Assembly (NCBI RefSeq): GCF_000018425.1 | Contig: NC_010424.1 | Coordinates: 620,001-684,000, forward strand | Direction: 5' to 3' | DNA length: 64,000 bases | Source of the DNA: Candidatus Desulforudis audaxviator MP104C | GTDB taxonomy: Bacteria > Bacillota > Desulfotomaculia > Desulfotomaculales > Desulforudaceae | Shown: piece after piece, positions 1 through 8,281 of the stretch | Layout: every line of letters begins with the position of its first letter | Numbering within the stretch: the first letter of the stretch is position 1 | The notes under the pieces: model-generated | Told to the model about the DNA's origin: nothing | What the model saw: only the letters and a program-made list of their open reading frames with translations | The model's database searches: none | Translations under genes and position numbers: made by a program

Positions 1-1246
1 ATTCCGGAGCGGCGTCTTTCAATGCGGCAAAATCCGCATAATCCCGCAACAGCAACCCGGCCACGTCTCCATCGAGGGCCCCGGCGCGCACCTGTTGCTG
101 GATAATGCCGGTGACCTGCTCCCGCTGCATACCCGCGCGATAAGGCCGGTCCTCGATCAGAGCCGCGAAGATATCGGCCGCCGCCATCACCCTGGCCCCC
201 GGAGACAGACCGGAAGCCGCGATGCCGAAAGGGTAACCCCGCCCGTCCAGTCTCTCGTGGTGATAGGCGGCCCACTCCCGGATGGTTTCAAAACCCTCGA
301 TGGGACGCAGGATATGGTAAGTATAGTAGGTGTGCCTCTTGACGACGTTATACTCGGCGGAATCAAGCTTACCCGGCTTTTCCAGAATCTCCTCGGGAAC
401 ACTCAGCTTGCCCAGATCGTGGAGCAGGGCGGCCACCCTCATCCGCCGTTTTTCCGCTTCGGAAAACCCGAGTCTTGAAGCCAACTGCACCGCCGTCCGG
501 GCGACCAGCGCGGAATGGCGGTAGGTGAAAGTGCTCCGGCTGTCAATCACCCGGGAGAACATCCGGGCGATGCCGAGTAGTTCCTCCGGCCCGATGGTCA
601 CGTTCAGCAGATCCCCGGCGCGCGTTTCCAGCAGTTCGGGCAGGAAATCGGCGTCCAGATCGAACCAGAAACTTTCCCGGACCGAAACGTCCTCGAGCAC
701 CGCGACCAGTTCCGGGTCGAAGATGCGCCCGGCCAGTTCACGGAGCCGCCCCAGCAAAGGCTCGCGCCGGCTTAGGATGTCTCCCGCCCGTCCTTCGAGA
801 CCAACGTCCACGCGGTCGGCCAGGTGCAGAATCCGGCCGGCCAGCGGGATGGCCTCCCGTGCCAGCCCGCTTGGATTTGTTCCGGACCAGCGGTCGTGAT
901 GGGTGGCGATGACGTCCCCGAGGACGGCGAACACCGCACTGTCGGACACGAAGTCGCGCCCCCGGATACAGTGTTCGAACGCATTCTCGACCTCGAACGC
1001 GGCCAGGTCGGCTTTTTCCCGGAGAGTGATCGCCCCGATGTCGTGCAGTAACGCCGCGCAGTACAGTTGGCGGAGATCTGTGGCCGCCAGCCCCAGACCG
1101 CGCCCGATTTCCAGCGCGACGTGGGCGACCCGCCGGTGATGCCCGGCCAGACCGTGATAGGTGAAATCCAGGGCCGTCGAGAGGGCGGCAAGCAGATTAC
1201 CCAGATTGAAACCCGGCGTCAACCCCTCTTCCACTTCCATGTCCAT
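1..1246 (-). CDS. Tandem HD / HD-GYP phosphohydrolase-type signalling protein (3' end cut by window edge)
   Basis: The reading frame is open from an ATG at 1246 to the window edge, about 415 codons with no stop; a GAGG ribosome site lies just upstream. The N-terminal half holds a degenerate HD domain (HHRRVAHVALEIGRGLGL, later ALLHDIGA and ATHHDRW). The C-terminal half holds a fuller HD-GYP domain with RHSALVARTA, ALLHDLGKLSVP, KRHTYYTYHIL, AAYHHERLDGRGYP and ADIFAALIEDRPYR. HD-GYP domains usually hydrolyse cyclic di-GMP, so a role in second-messenger turnover is likely. The first HD copy may be regulatory. No membrane or receiver domain is seen in the visible part. The C-terminus is missing, so length and any extra domains are unknown. 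Confidence 0.85.
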   Translation of the reverse strand, partial: MDMEVEEGLTPGFNLGNLLAALSTALDFTYHGLAGHHRRVAHVALEIGRGLGLAATDLRQLYCAALLHDIGAITLREKADLAAFEVENAFEHCIRGRDFVSDSAVFAVLGDVIATHHDRWSGTNPSGLAREAIPLAGRILHLADRVDVGLEGRAGDILSRREPLLGRLRELAGRIFDPELVAVLEDVSVRESFWFDLDADFLPELLETRAGDLLNVTIGPEELLGIARMFSRVIDSRSTFTYRHSALVARTAVQLASRLGFSEAEKRRMRVAALLHDLGKLSVPEEILEKPGKLDSAEYNVVKRHTYYTYHILRPIEGFETIREWAAYHHERLDGRGYPFGIAASGLSPGARVMAAADIFAALIEDRPYRAGMQREQVTGIIQQQVRAGALDGDVAGLLLRDYADFAALKDAAPE

Positions 1247-1344
1247 GCGTCCTCATTCCCCCTACTGCAAGAATACATCGGTATTGCAATTCGTTACATC
1301 CGGCACAGGTAAAGCAATTGGTACTAAAGTATAACAGATGCTGG

Positions 1345-1880
1345 TAGATAGTTGGGCGTCAAGAACATAATGTCGCCCAAATCTCTTTATAACCATCACT
1401 ATCACGCCCCAAGGCAGCCACCAGGTATTTGTCCAGGTGGAAAAGGTCCAAAACAAAGACGCTCTGCGGTAGAAACTCCAACCCTTTCTTTATCCACCTG
1501 TCTTCCGGTAGGAAAGCTCCACCGCCTCTTCTAAGGATTGGGCCTTAACCAGAGGATCAACCCGTACGTGCGGCCCGTAACCCGCTAACCGGTCTATCAG
1601 GTGCATCCGCTCCCCATTCTCTTTGTGCCAGTAATAGGTCCGCTTGTAGCTGACCAAACCGAAAAGGGTGAGCACTTCTTTGGGGTCATCCCGCCGCTCT
1701 ATCTGCCAGCCAGCCGCTCCTCCCGGTGCTCCCGTAAATAGGCGTCTTTCGCCTCTAAAACCTCGCTCAGGATCTCTTGCCCTAAGCCGTCGAGTTCCTG
1801 CCGGAGCCTCTCCTGGAAGCTTATAAAGTCAATCCCGTTCTCTTCTTGAGTGGTTGTTTTATCAGTTGCTCGCCGTTACA
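1345..1880 (-). pseudogene. Decayed ISLre2-family (UPF0236) transposase remnant
   Basis: Read on the minus strand, pieces of an ISLre2/UPF0236 transposase can be followed in shifting frames. An N-terminal part (FQERLRQELDGLGQEILSEV, then KDAYLREHREER) runs from about 1830 to 1700. After a frameshift, IERRDDPKEVLTLFGLVSYK continues to a stop at 1490. A later part (WIKKGLEFLPQSVFVLDLFH, then LDKYLVAALGRDSDGYKEIW) lies at about 1495-1350. The middle of the protein is deleted and no usable start remains. It is a different member from the intact ISLre2 transposase near 41 kb, so it marks an older, independent insertion. Family assignment rests on these recognisable segments. Confidence 0.75.
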
Positions 1881-2132
1881 AGAACGGTGAGGTCTCTCTT
1901 CTTTCTCTCCTTCCTCAGCTCCTACAAAATTCCTACAGTAACTTTACACTAAAAGCCATTTGCGATGTTCGGGAGAAAAGATAAATAGGCTGTTTTAGAG
2001 TTGCGGAAAAAACATTTTACCCCGGTCCAATCCGGATTTTATGCGGTTTGCAGGGATGGGTAACGGGCGGATCGGCAAAATTGACCCCAAGGGAGAAAAG
2101 CGGAGAAAAAGCGAAGGAGAATGAGAAATAAG

Positions 2133-2203
2133 AAGGGAAACCCCCTTTTGTGGAGAATCCTTTTTGTAACCACCAAAAAAGAACCACGAAGGAGGTTTCC
2201 CTT
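2133..2203 (+). promoter_or_regulatory. Leader hairpin that masks the transposase ribosome site
   Basis: AAGGGAAACCCCC at 2133-2145 is complementary, with one mismatch, to GGAGGTTTCCCTT at 2191-2203. The second arm contains the GGAGG ribosome site and abuts the ATG at 2204. An inner weak pairing (CTTTTGTGG with CCACCAAAAAAG) lies in the loop. In a transcript reading in from outside, this fold would hide the ribosome site, a known way for insertion sequences to limit transposase expression. The pairing is seen; the function is inferred. Confidence 0.55.
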
Positions 2204-3535
2204 ATGGCCATTATACCACAACAGCGGCTTTTTGGGTGGCAGGAAATCGACGAACTCGGTGACTTGGAACGTTTTTTGCTTGTAGTGAACCACCTGCCCG
2301 ATGAGCAGTTGATGCAAAAGCTGGAGAGAGAGCGTGGTAAGGGACGGGATGATTACCCGGTGCGGGCGGTTTGGAACTCCATCCTGGCCGGGATCGTATT
2401 TCAGCACGTGTCTGTGGAGAGCCTGCGGCGGGAACTCTGCCGGAACGGCCAGTTGCGGGAACTTTGCGGTTTTGATCCGGCCCGGGGCGAGGATGCCGTT
2501 CCGCCTTCTTACATATACAGCCGCATCTTGGTGAAACTGATGCGGCACGCCGACGAAGTGGAAAACATATTTACGCGGCTGGTGGATGAAATAAGAGTGC
2601 TGCTACCGGATTTCGGTCGAATTTTGGCCATAGACAGCAAAGCCGTCAGCAGTCTGGCCCGGGGCAAAAAGCGGGATGAAGAAGAGAAGGTCCAAAAGCC
2701 TGACGGGCGCCGGGACACCGATGCGGACTGGGGCCGGAAAACATACCGGGGGCGTAAGAAAGGCGGCACCCTATGGGAAAAAGTCGTGTGGTGGTTTGGC
2801 TACAAACTCCACCTTGTAGTTGACGCTGTTTATGAACTGCCGGTGGGATTTGCGGTGACAAAGGCGTCGGCCAGCGACGTGAAAGAGGGACATATACTCA
2901 TTGATCGGGTGGCGAAAGAGCATCCGGAGATTGTGGCCCGCTGCGAGGCATTGGCGGCGGACAAAGCCTTTGACGACATCAAGCTAAACGTGAAACTCTG
3001 GGACGAATACCGGATCAAGCCCGTGATTGACATCCGCAACACGTGGCGGGACGGCGAGGAGACGTGGCTTGTAACCGGTAAGGAGAACATCGTTTACGAT
3101 TACCGTGGAACGGTTTATTGTTGCTGCCCCGAGACAAACAAACGTCGCGAGATGGCCTTCGGGGGATTTGAGAAAGACCGGGAAACCTTGAAATACCGCT
3201 GTCCGGCCCGGCACTACGGAGTAGAGTGCCGGGGCATGGAACAATGTGCCGCAACCGGTGGGATACGTATTCCCCTGGTGGAAGACCGGCGGATCTTCAC
3301 CCCGCTGGCGCGGTCCAGCTACAAGTGGAAAACACTCTACAAAAAGCGTACGGCGGTAGAAAGGGTAAATGCCCGCCTGGACGAGGCCTACGGATTTGAA
3401 AAGCATTTCATTCGGGGCTTGAAGAAGATGAAGCTACGTTGCGGGTTGGCCCTGATGGTGATGCTGGCGATGGCCGTGGGCCGACTGCGACAAAAACAAG
3501 GAATAGACTTAAGGAGCCTGGTGAAGGCGGCCTGA
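2204..3535 (+). CDS. DDE transposase, IS1182/IS4-like
   Basis: 443 residues from the ATG at 2204, chosen because AAGGAGG lies 8 bases upstream; a longer frame from 2150 lacks a ribosome site. The catalytic acidic triad can be placed at ILAIDSKAVSS (first Asp), LAADKAFDDIKLN (second Asp) and KKRTAVERVNARLDEAYGFE (Glu). A cysteine-rich stretch (YCCCPETNKRR, CPARHYGVECRGMEQC) precedes the last motif, as in many IS1182-type proteins. The frame is uninterrupted, so the enzyme may be active. Its leader can fold over the ribosome site. Exact IS family is uncertain without a comparison. Confidence 0.85.
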   Translation: MAIIPQQRLFGWQEIDELGDLERFLLVVNHLPDEQLMQKLERERGKGRDDYPVRAVWNSILAGIVFQHVSVESLRRELCRNGQLRELCGFDPARGEDAVPPSYIYSRILVKLMRHADEVENIFTRLVDEIRVLLPDFGRILAIDSKAVSSLARGKKRDEEEKVQKPDGRRDTDADWGRKTYRGRKKGGTLWEKVVWWFGYKLHLVVDAVYELPVGFAVTKASASDVKEGHILIDRVAKEHPEIVARCEALAADKAFDDIKLNVKLWDEYRIKPVIDIRNTWRDGEETWLVTGKENIVYDYRGTVYCCCPETNKRREMAFGGFEKDRETLKYRCPARHYGVECRGMEQCAATGGIRIPLVEDRRIFTPLARSSYKWKTLYKKRTAVERVNARLDEAYGFEKHFIRGLKKMKLRCGLALMVMLAMAVGRLRQKQGIDLRSLVKAA

Positions 3536-3758
3536 CGGGGCTCAACCGGAAAACAGATTACCTGCCAAGAGACGCCCAGAGTGGCGCTGGGGTAAGTTTG
3601 CCCTTTGGCAGAGCGGCATAGTCTATATACTCCATTTACCCCAATATTAGGTTGCTAACTGTGTTTTGTGGCTTGGGGAACAGCCGGTGCCGGGTGTGGG
3701 CGTTGCCTTGTCGGGACCAAAAATGCTTACAACGCAAAACGCTGACTAACGACAAACC

Positions 3759-3787
3759 TTGATTAATGCCTGCCGTGATTGTACATT
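3759..3787 (+). promoter_or_regulatory. Candidate sigma-A promoter for murT-gatD
   Basis: TTGATT at 3759-3764 and TACATT at 3782-3787 are separated by 17 bases and lie 24 bases before the murT start. The rest of 3603-3758 shows no gene. It holds the outer flank of the insertion sequence and low-complexity sequence only. Confidence 0.5.
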
Positions 3788-3810
3788 AATTAAGGTGGAC
3801 GGAGGTGCTT

Positions 3811-5214
3811 ATGAACGGCAGGCTTTTGATCGCCATCTGCGGCGCCAAATCGGCCGCCCGGTGCAGTCAAATGCTGGGGCGGCCTGGGTCGTCTCTGCCG
3901 GGGAAGGTCGCCCTGGCCCTTTATCCCGGAACGCTGAGACAACTGGCTGCCCGGGCGGAGCGGGGGGTAATCCTGGTCACCGGGACCAACGGGAAAACGA
4001 CCACGAACAACATGCTGGCCCGCATCCTGAGGGAGGCGGGCCAGCGGGTCGTGTGCAACCGGGAGGGCGCGAACCTGGTCACCGGAGTGACGACCGCGTT
4101 CGTACGGGAAGCCGACCTGCGCGGCCGGCTGCGGTTTGACTATGCGGTCCTGGAAGTGGATGAAGCCGCTTTTCCGGGAGTGGCGGCCCAGGTCAATCCC
4201 CGGGCGGTGGTGGTCACCAATTTCTTTCGCGACCAACTGGACCGTTACGGGGAACTCGATACGACCATCGCGCTGATCCGTGAGGCTCTGAAAAGGCTGC
4301 CCCGGGTCCGGCTGGTGCTCAACGCCGATGACCCGCTGGTGGCCCAGTTTGGTCTCCTGGGGCTGCGCACGGTCCACTACGGCCTGGCCCCGCACGCCCG
4401 GGTGGTCGAAGGCGGTCACCACACCCGGGAGGCGCGCTTCTGTCCCCAGTGCGGCACCACCCTCCAGTACTCTTTCTACCACTACAGCCAGTTGGGGCTG
4501 TTCCGGTGTGCCGGCTGCGGGTTCCGCCGGCCCGAACCGGAGGTGGAGGCTTTGCAGGCCCGCTACCAGGGGGAGGGGGTATCCTGCGTCATCCGGCGGG
4601 GGGACGAGGAATATGTGCTGGAGATGCAGACCCAGGGGTTCTACAACTTGTACAACGCCCTGGCCGCCTATACGGCCGGGACCCTCCTGGGGGTGGACCC
4701 CGTGCGGGTGATCGGGAGCCTGGAGACTTACGAGCCGGCGGTTGGGAGGCTGGAGCGCTTCCGCTACCGGGACAAGCCGGTGTTCCTGAACCTGGTGAAG
4801 AACCCGGCCGGCTTCAACGAGGGCCTCAACCTGCTGCCGGCCAATCCGGGGACCAAAGACGTATTCATCGCTGTGAACGACAACGTGGCGGACGGCCGGG
4901 ACATCTCCTGGCTCTGGGATGTCGATTTCGAGATGCTGGAAACGGTGCAGGAAAGAGTACCCCGGTTTGTGTGCAGCGGCCTCCGGGCGGAGGACATGGG
5001 GGTGCGCCTGAAATACGCCGGGGTGGATCCCAAGAGAATCGTGGTGCAGCCGAACCTGAAGACTGCTGTGGCTACAACCCTCGAAGGTCCCGGAGAGGCG
5101 GCGTACTTTTTTGCCACCTACACGGCGCTTTGGCCGGTGGAGAGAATCTTGAGACCGAGGCTGACCCCGGAGGGGAGGATGGACCATGCTCATCGCGGGA
5201 CATCTATATCCTGA
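3811..5214 (+). CDS. murT: Lipid II isoglutaminyl synthase, MurT subunit
   Basis: 467 residues. MurT with GatD amidates the alpha-carboxyl of D-Glu in lipid II, giving D-isoglutamine in peptidoglycan stems. A Mur-ligase central domain begins with the ATP loop VTGTNGKTTT near residues 56-65. It carries an inserted zinc ribbon (CPQCGTTLQYS ... CAGCGF), which is characteristic of MurT. The C-terminal DUF1727 part has VADGRDISWLWDVDFEM, including the Asp that helps the amidotransfer. The ATG at 3811 follows GGAGG at 3801-3805; an upstream in-frame GTG at 3805 lies within that ribosome site and is not preferred. The 3' end overlaps gatD by 29 bases, implying translational coupling. Confidence 0.95.
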   Translation: MNGRLLIAICGAKSAARCSQMLGRPGSSLPGKVALALYPGTLRQLAARAERGVILVTGTNGKTTTNNMLARILREAGQRVVCNREGANLVTGVTTAFVREADLRGRLRFDYAVLEVDEAAFPGVAAQVNPRAVVVTNFFRDQLDRYGELDTTIALIREALKRLPRVRLVLNADDPLVAQFGLLGLRTVHYGLAPHARVVEGGHHTREARFCPQCGTTLQYSFYHYSQLGLFRCAGCGFRRPEPEVEALQARYQGEGVSCVIRRGDEEYVLEMQTQGFYNLYNALAAYTAGTLLGVDPVRVIGSLETYEPAVGRLERFRYRDKPVFLNLVKNPAGFNEGLNLLPANPGTKDVFIAVNDNVADGRDISWLWDVDFEMLETVQERVPRFVCSGLRAEDMGVRLKYAGVDPKRIVVQPNLKTAVATTLEGPGEAAYFFATYTALWPVERILRPRLTPEGRMDHAHRGTSIS

Positions 5215-5911
5215 CCTTTTAAACCTGTACGGGGACCGGGGGAACCTGATCGCATATTCCCGGCGGTGTTTGTGGCGGCGGATCCCGGTCAGCGTTCGGG
5301 AGATACCGCTCGGGGAACCGGTGGACTTCCGGGAACTGGACTTTTTGTTCATTGGCGGGGGTTCGGACCGGGAACAAGGGATCCTGGCGGAGGACCTGCA
5401 AAGGCGCCGGGACAACTTGAAAGCGGCCATCGAGGACGGACTGGTGGTCCTGGCCATTTGCGGCGGCTACCAGGTTCTTGGTCACTACTACCAGCTTACG
5501 GAGGACAAAGTCATCCCGGGCCTGCGGTTGCTCGACTTCTACACGCGGGCCGGCGCGAAACGGCTCATCGGGAACTGCGCGGTGGAGCTTGAACTGGACG
5601 GACGCCCGGTGCGGGTGACCGGATTTGAGAATCACTCCGGTCAGACTTTCCTGGGTCAGGTGAAACCCCTGGGCCGGGTGCTGGCCGGTTACGGCAACAA
5701 CGGCGCCGACGGCCTGGAGGGGGCCCGCTACCGCAACGTTTTCTGCTCCTACCTCCACGGTCCCCTGCTCCCCAAGAACCCCCGGCTGACCGACCACCTC
5801 ATCTCCCTGGCCTTACGGCGGCGAGGCCAAAACCCCTTTTTGACCCCGCTTGACGACCGCCTTGAAGAGCAGGCCTGCACCGCGGTCCTGAACCGGCTCA
5901 AGGTGCGTTAG
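5186..5911 (+). CDS. gatD: Lipid II isoglutaminyl synthase, glutamine amidotransferase subunit GatD
   Basis: 241 residues, the size usual for GatD. It is a class I glutaminase that supplies ammonia to MurT. The nucleophile is Cys92 in LAICGGYQVLG and the catalytic His is His191 in YLHGPLLPKNP. The acidic third member of the triad is absent or unclear, as in the family. The gene starts within the end of murT, preceded by GGAGGGGAGGA. It ends 106 bases before a small unknown gene. No terminator is evident directly after it; the first convincing one is at 6255-6279. Confidence 0.95.
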   Translation: MLIAGHLYPDLLNLYGDRGNLIAYSRRCLWRRIPVSVREIPLGEPVDFRELDFLFIGGGSDREQGILAEDLQRRRDNLKAAIEDGLVVLAICGGYQVLGHYYQLTEDKVIPGLRLLDFYTRAGAKRLIGNCAVELELDGRPVRVTGFENHSGQTFLGQVKPLGRVLAGYGNNGADGLEGARYRNVFCSYLHGPLLPKNPRLTDHLISLALRRRGQNPFLTPLDDRLEEQACTAVLNRLKVR

Positions 5912-5936
5912 ACCCCCGATAAAAAAGAAAAAAGGC

Positions 5937-5965
5937 TTGCCGCTCGGGGAATAGTCTGCTAGGAT
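5937..5965 (+). promoter_or_regulatory. Possible promoter for the 40-residue gene
   Basis: TTGCCG at 5937-5942 and TAGGAT at 5960-5965 are spaced by 17 bases, ahead of an AT-richer stretch (5966-6000) and the small gene at 6018. Both hexamers are imperfect. Confidence 0.3.
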
Positions 5966-6017
5966 ATTCGTAGTTATACTGTATACACCATACATTGTAC
6001 GCTGGGAGGCGAGCCGG

Positions 6018-6140
6018 GTGGATTACCTCATAACCTGGGTCGAAGGCGACGAAGTGGAATACCGGTTTATCCCCGCGGACGAGCTGCCGCAAGTGCTGGA
6101 GGCTGAAAAGAACTACATTGTCATCCCCCTGCATAATTAG
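6018..6140 (+). CDS. Small acidic protein of unknown function (40 residues)
   Basis: GTG start at 6018 with GGGAGG eight bases upstream. The product begins VDYLITWVEGDEVEYRF, continues IPADELPQVLEAEKNYIVI and ends PLHN. It is acidic, with alternating hydrophobic residues suggestive of a small beta/alpha fold and no membrane segment. The good ribosome site and codon use like the neighbours argue that it is real. I do not recognise a family. The TAG stop lies at the start of an inverted GTCGTCGG-type repeat, so the original C-terminus may have been altered by that repeat. Confidence 0.5.
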   Translation: MDYLITWVEGDEVEYRFIPADELPQVLEAEKNYIVIPLHN

Positions 6141-6250
6141 TCGTTGGTCGTTAGTCGTCGGTCGTCAGCAAAACAACCCATCAGTTTCCTGAAATGCGCA
6201 TCACGCAGATTCCTGCCACCGGTTCGACCATCGACCACCGACCACTAATT
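6137..6250. repeat. Inverted-arm GTCGTCGG-type dispersed repeat
   Basis: The left arm at about 6137-6169 is built of TTAGTCGTTGGTCG-like units. The right arm at about 6222-6250 (TCGACCACCGACCACTAA) is its approximate reverse complement. About 50 bases of unrelated sequence lie between. A similar unit occurs at 63965-63993 inside the end of mtnP. Confidence 0.6.
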
Positions 6251-6254
6251 CGTC

Positions 6255-6279
6255 GGGCCGTCGAAGAGGCGGCCTTTTT
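6255..6279 (+). terminator. Rho-independent terminator
   Basis: GGCCG at 6256-6260 pairs with CGGCC at 6270-6274 and is followed by TTTTTG. It would end transcripts from murT-gatD and the small gene before prkA. Confidence 0.6.
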
Positions 6280-6360
6280 GTTGTGTGGGGCGCCTTCTTT
6301 TTCCCCGGAACCGGAGCATATACTGGTACCGTGAGACTACTTGGTTACGGGAGGCAGGAC

Positions 6361-8256
6361 ATGAGTTTTCTCCACAACCTGGAAGAATATCGTGCGGCCA
6401 GGAGAAAACTGGAGTGGCAGGGGACCTTCAAGGAGTACCTGGAGTTGGTCCGCCGCCGACCCTGGATTTGCCAGCTCAGTCACTCCCGGATCTTCCGGAT
6501 GATAATGGCGGCCGGGGTGGAGAAGACGGAGGGCGTGAAGCGGTACAGGTTCTTTACCCGGGAATTGTTCGGACTGGACGAGGCTCTGGAAAAGCTCGTG
6601 GAGGAGTACTTGCACCCGGCGGCCCGCCGCCTGGATGTGCGTCACCGTATCCTGCTCCTGATGGGCCCGGTGAGTGGCGGCAAGTCCACCCTGGTCACCC
6701 TGCTGAAGCGGGGTCTGGAGGAATACAGCCGCACCGACGAAGGTGCGGTGTACGCGATCAAGGGCTGCCCGATGCACGAGGAACCCCTGCACCTGATCCC
6801 GGCCGCCGTCCGGGACGCTTTCGCGAAGGAGTACAACGTGCACATCGAGGGCGAATTGTGCCCGGTCTGCCGCCTCCGGGTGGAAACGGAATACGCCGGC
6901 CGCATCGAGGAGGTTCCGGTCGAGCGCATTTTCTTTTCCGAGGAGCGGCGGGTGGGTATCGGCACCTTTACCCCCTCGGATCCGAAATCTCAGGACATCG
7001 CCGAACTGACCGGCAGCATCGATTTCTCGACCATCGCCGAGTACGGGGCCGAGTCCGACCCCCGGGCGTACCGGTTCGACGGGGAGCTGAACATCGCCAA
7101 CCGGGGCCTGATGGAGTTTCAGGAGATGCTCAAGTGCGACGAGAAGTTTCTCTGGAACCTTTTAAGCCTGTCGCAGGAGGGAAACTTCAAGGCCGGACGG
7201 TACTCCCTGATCAGCGCGGACGAGATGATCACGGCCCACACGAACGAATCCGAATACCGGGCTTTTATCGCCAACCGGAGAAACGAGGCCCTGGTGTCCC
7301 GCATGATCGTGATGCGGATCCCGTACAACCTTCGCGTTTCGGACGAGGTCCGGATCTATGAGAAGCTGATCAACCAGAGCGATCTTAATGAAGTGCACCT
7401 GGCCCCCTTCGCCCTGCGGGCGGCAGCCGTGTTCTCGGTGCTTTCCCGGCTCCGGGAATCACGGAAACCGGGACTGGACCTGGTGAAAAAGATGCGGTTG
7501 TACGACGGGGAGGAGATCGAGGGCTTCAGCCGCCGGGATCTTGCCGAACTGCGGAGTGAGCATCCGGACGAGGGCATGAACGGGGTTGATCCCCGGTATG
7601 TGGTCAACCGGTTGTCTTCCGCGCTGATCCGCAGCGAGACCGGTTGCCTCAACGCGCTGGAAGTGCTGCGGGCGTTACGTGAGGGACTGGGCCAGCACCC
7701 GTCCATCGGGCGGGAGGAGCAGGAACGTTTGCTGAACTTTATTGTCACCGCCCGCCAGGAATACGACGAGTTCGCCCGGCGCGAGGCGCAGCACGCGTTT
7801 GCCTGTTCCTACGAAGAATCGGCCCGGATTCTGTGCGAGAACTACCTGGATAACGTCGACGCCTACTGCCGCCAGGCGGCGATTTGTGATCCCGTGACCG
7901 GCGAGAAACTGGAACCGGATGAAAGGCTCATGCGTTCCATCGAAGAACAGATTGGTATTTCGGAAAACGCCAAGAAAGCTTTCCGCGAAGAGATTCTGAT
8001 CTGGGTTTCGGCCGGGTCCAGGAAAGGGAAGCGGTTTGACTTCACCCGTCACCCGCGGCTGCGGGAAGCGATTGAGAAGAAGCTTTTCGCCGACATGAGG
8101 GACGTCATCAAAATCACCACATCGACTCGCAACCCCGATCCGCTGCAGGTCAAAAGAATCGAAGAGGTCCGGGCCCGGTTGGTTGCCGATCAGGGGTACT
8201 GCCTGGTTTGTGCGGCTGAGCTGTTGCGTTACGCCGGCAGTTTGCTGAACCGGTAG
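6361..8256 (+). CDS. prkA: PrkA-type AAA+ serine protein kinase / protease
   Basis: 631 residues from the ATG at 6361, which follows GGGAGG; an upstream in-frame ATG at 6283 lacks a ribosome site. The N-terminal AAA+ domain has the Walker A loop GPVSGGKSTL (residues 102-111) and Walker-B-like and sensor regions downstream. The C-terminal PrkA domain includes the conserved region around ITTSTRNPDPLQVKRIEEVR. In Bacillus PrkA is made in the mother cell and promotes sporulation; recent work on the family favours an AAA+ protease role over a simple kinase. The gene is followed by yhbH and spoVR, the conserved prkA-yeaH-ycgB triad. Confidence 0.93.
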   Translation: MSFLHNLEEYRAARRKLEWQGTFKEYLELVRRRPWICQLSHSRIFRMIMAAGVEKTEGVKRYRFFTRELFGLDEALEKLVEEYLHPAARRLDVRHRILLLMGPVSGGKSTLVTLLKRGLEEYSRTDEGAVYAIKGCPMHEEPLHLIPAAVRDAFAKEYNVHIEGELCPVCRLRVETEYAGRIEEVPVERIFFSEERRVGIGTFTPSDPKSQDIAELTGSIDFSTIAEYGAESDPRAYRFDGELNIANRGLMEFQEMLKCDEKFLWNLLSLSQEGNFKAGRYSLISADEMITAHTNESEYRAFIANRRNEALVSRMIVMRIPYNLRVSDEVRIYEKLINQSDLNEVHLAPFALRAAAVFSVLSRLRESRKPGLDLVKKMRLYDGEEIEGFSRRDLAELRSEHPDEGMNGVDPRYVVNRLSSALIRSETGCLNALEVLRALREGLGQHPSIGREEQERLLNFIVTARQEYDEFARREAQHAFACSYEESARILCENYLDNVDAYCRQAAICDPVTGEKLEPDERLMRSIEEQIGISENAKKAFREEILIWVSAGSRKGKRFDFTRHPRLREAIEKKLFADMRDVIKITTSTRNPDPLQVKRIEEVRARLVADQGYCLVCAAELLRYAGSLLNR

Positions 8257-8281
8257 TCAGGCTTAGAGGAGGCCGGCGGCA

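Larger units (their letters stand above)
2074..3602 (+). mobile_element. Insertion sequence with DDE transposase (IS1182/IS4-like), probably intact
   Basis: The element carries one transposase gene. Candidate terminal inverted repeats are GGCAAAATTGACCCCA at 2074-2089 and TGGGGTAAGTTTGCC at 3588-3602; these match in inverted orientation except for one substitution and one gap. I could not find a clear target-site duplication outside them, so the exact tips are uncertain. It lies between the ISLre2 relic and murT, in a stretch that has taken at least two insertions. Confidence 0.6.

Noticed and set aside
3790-5457. A 555-codon open frame on the minus strand opposite murT-gatD
   Set aside because: It mirrors strong coding on the plus strand, has no family motifs or ribosome site, and such frames are common in GC-rich DNA.
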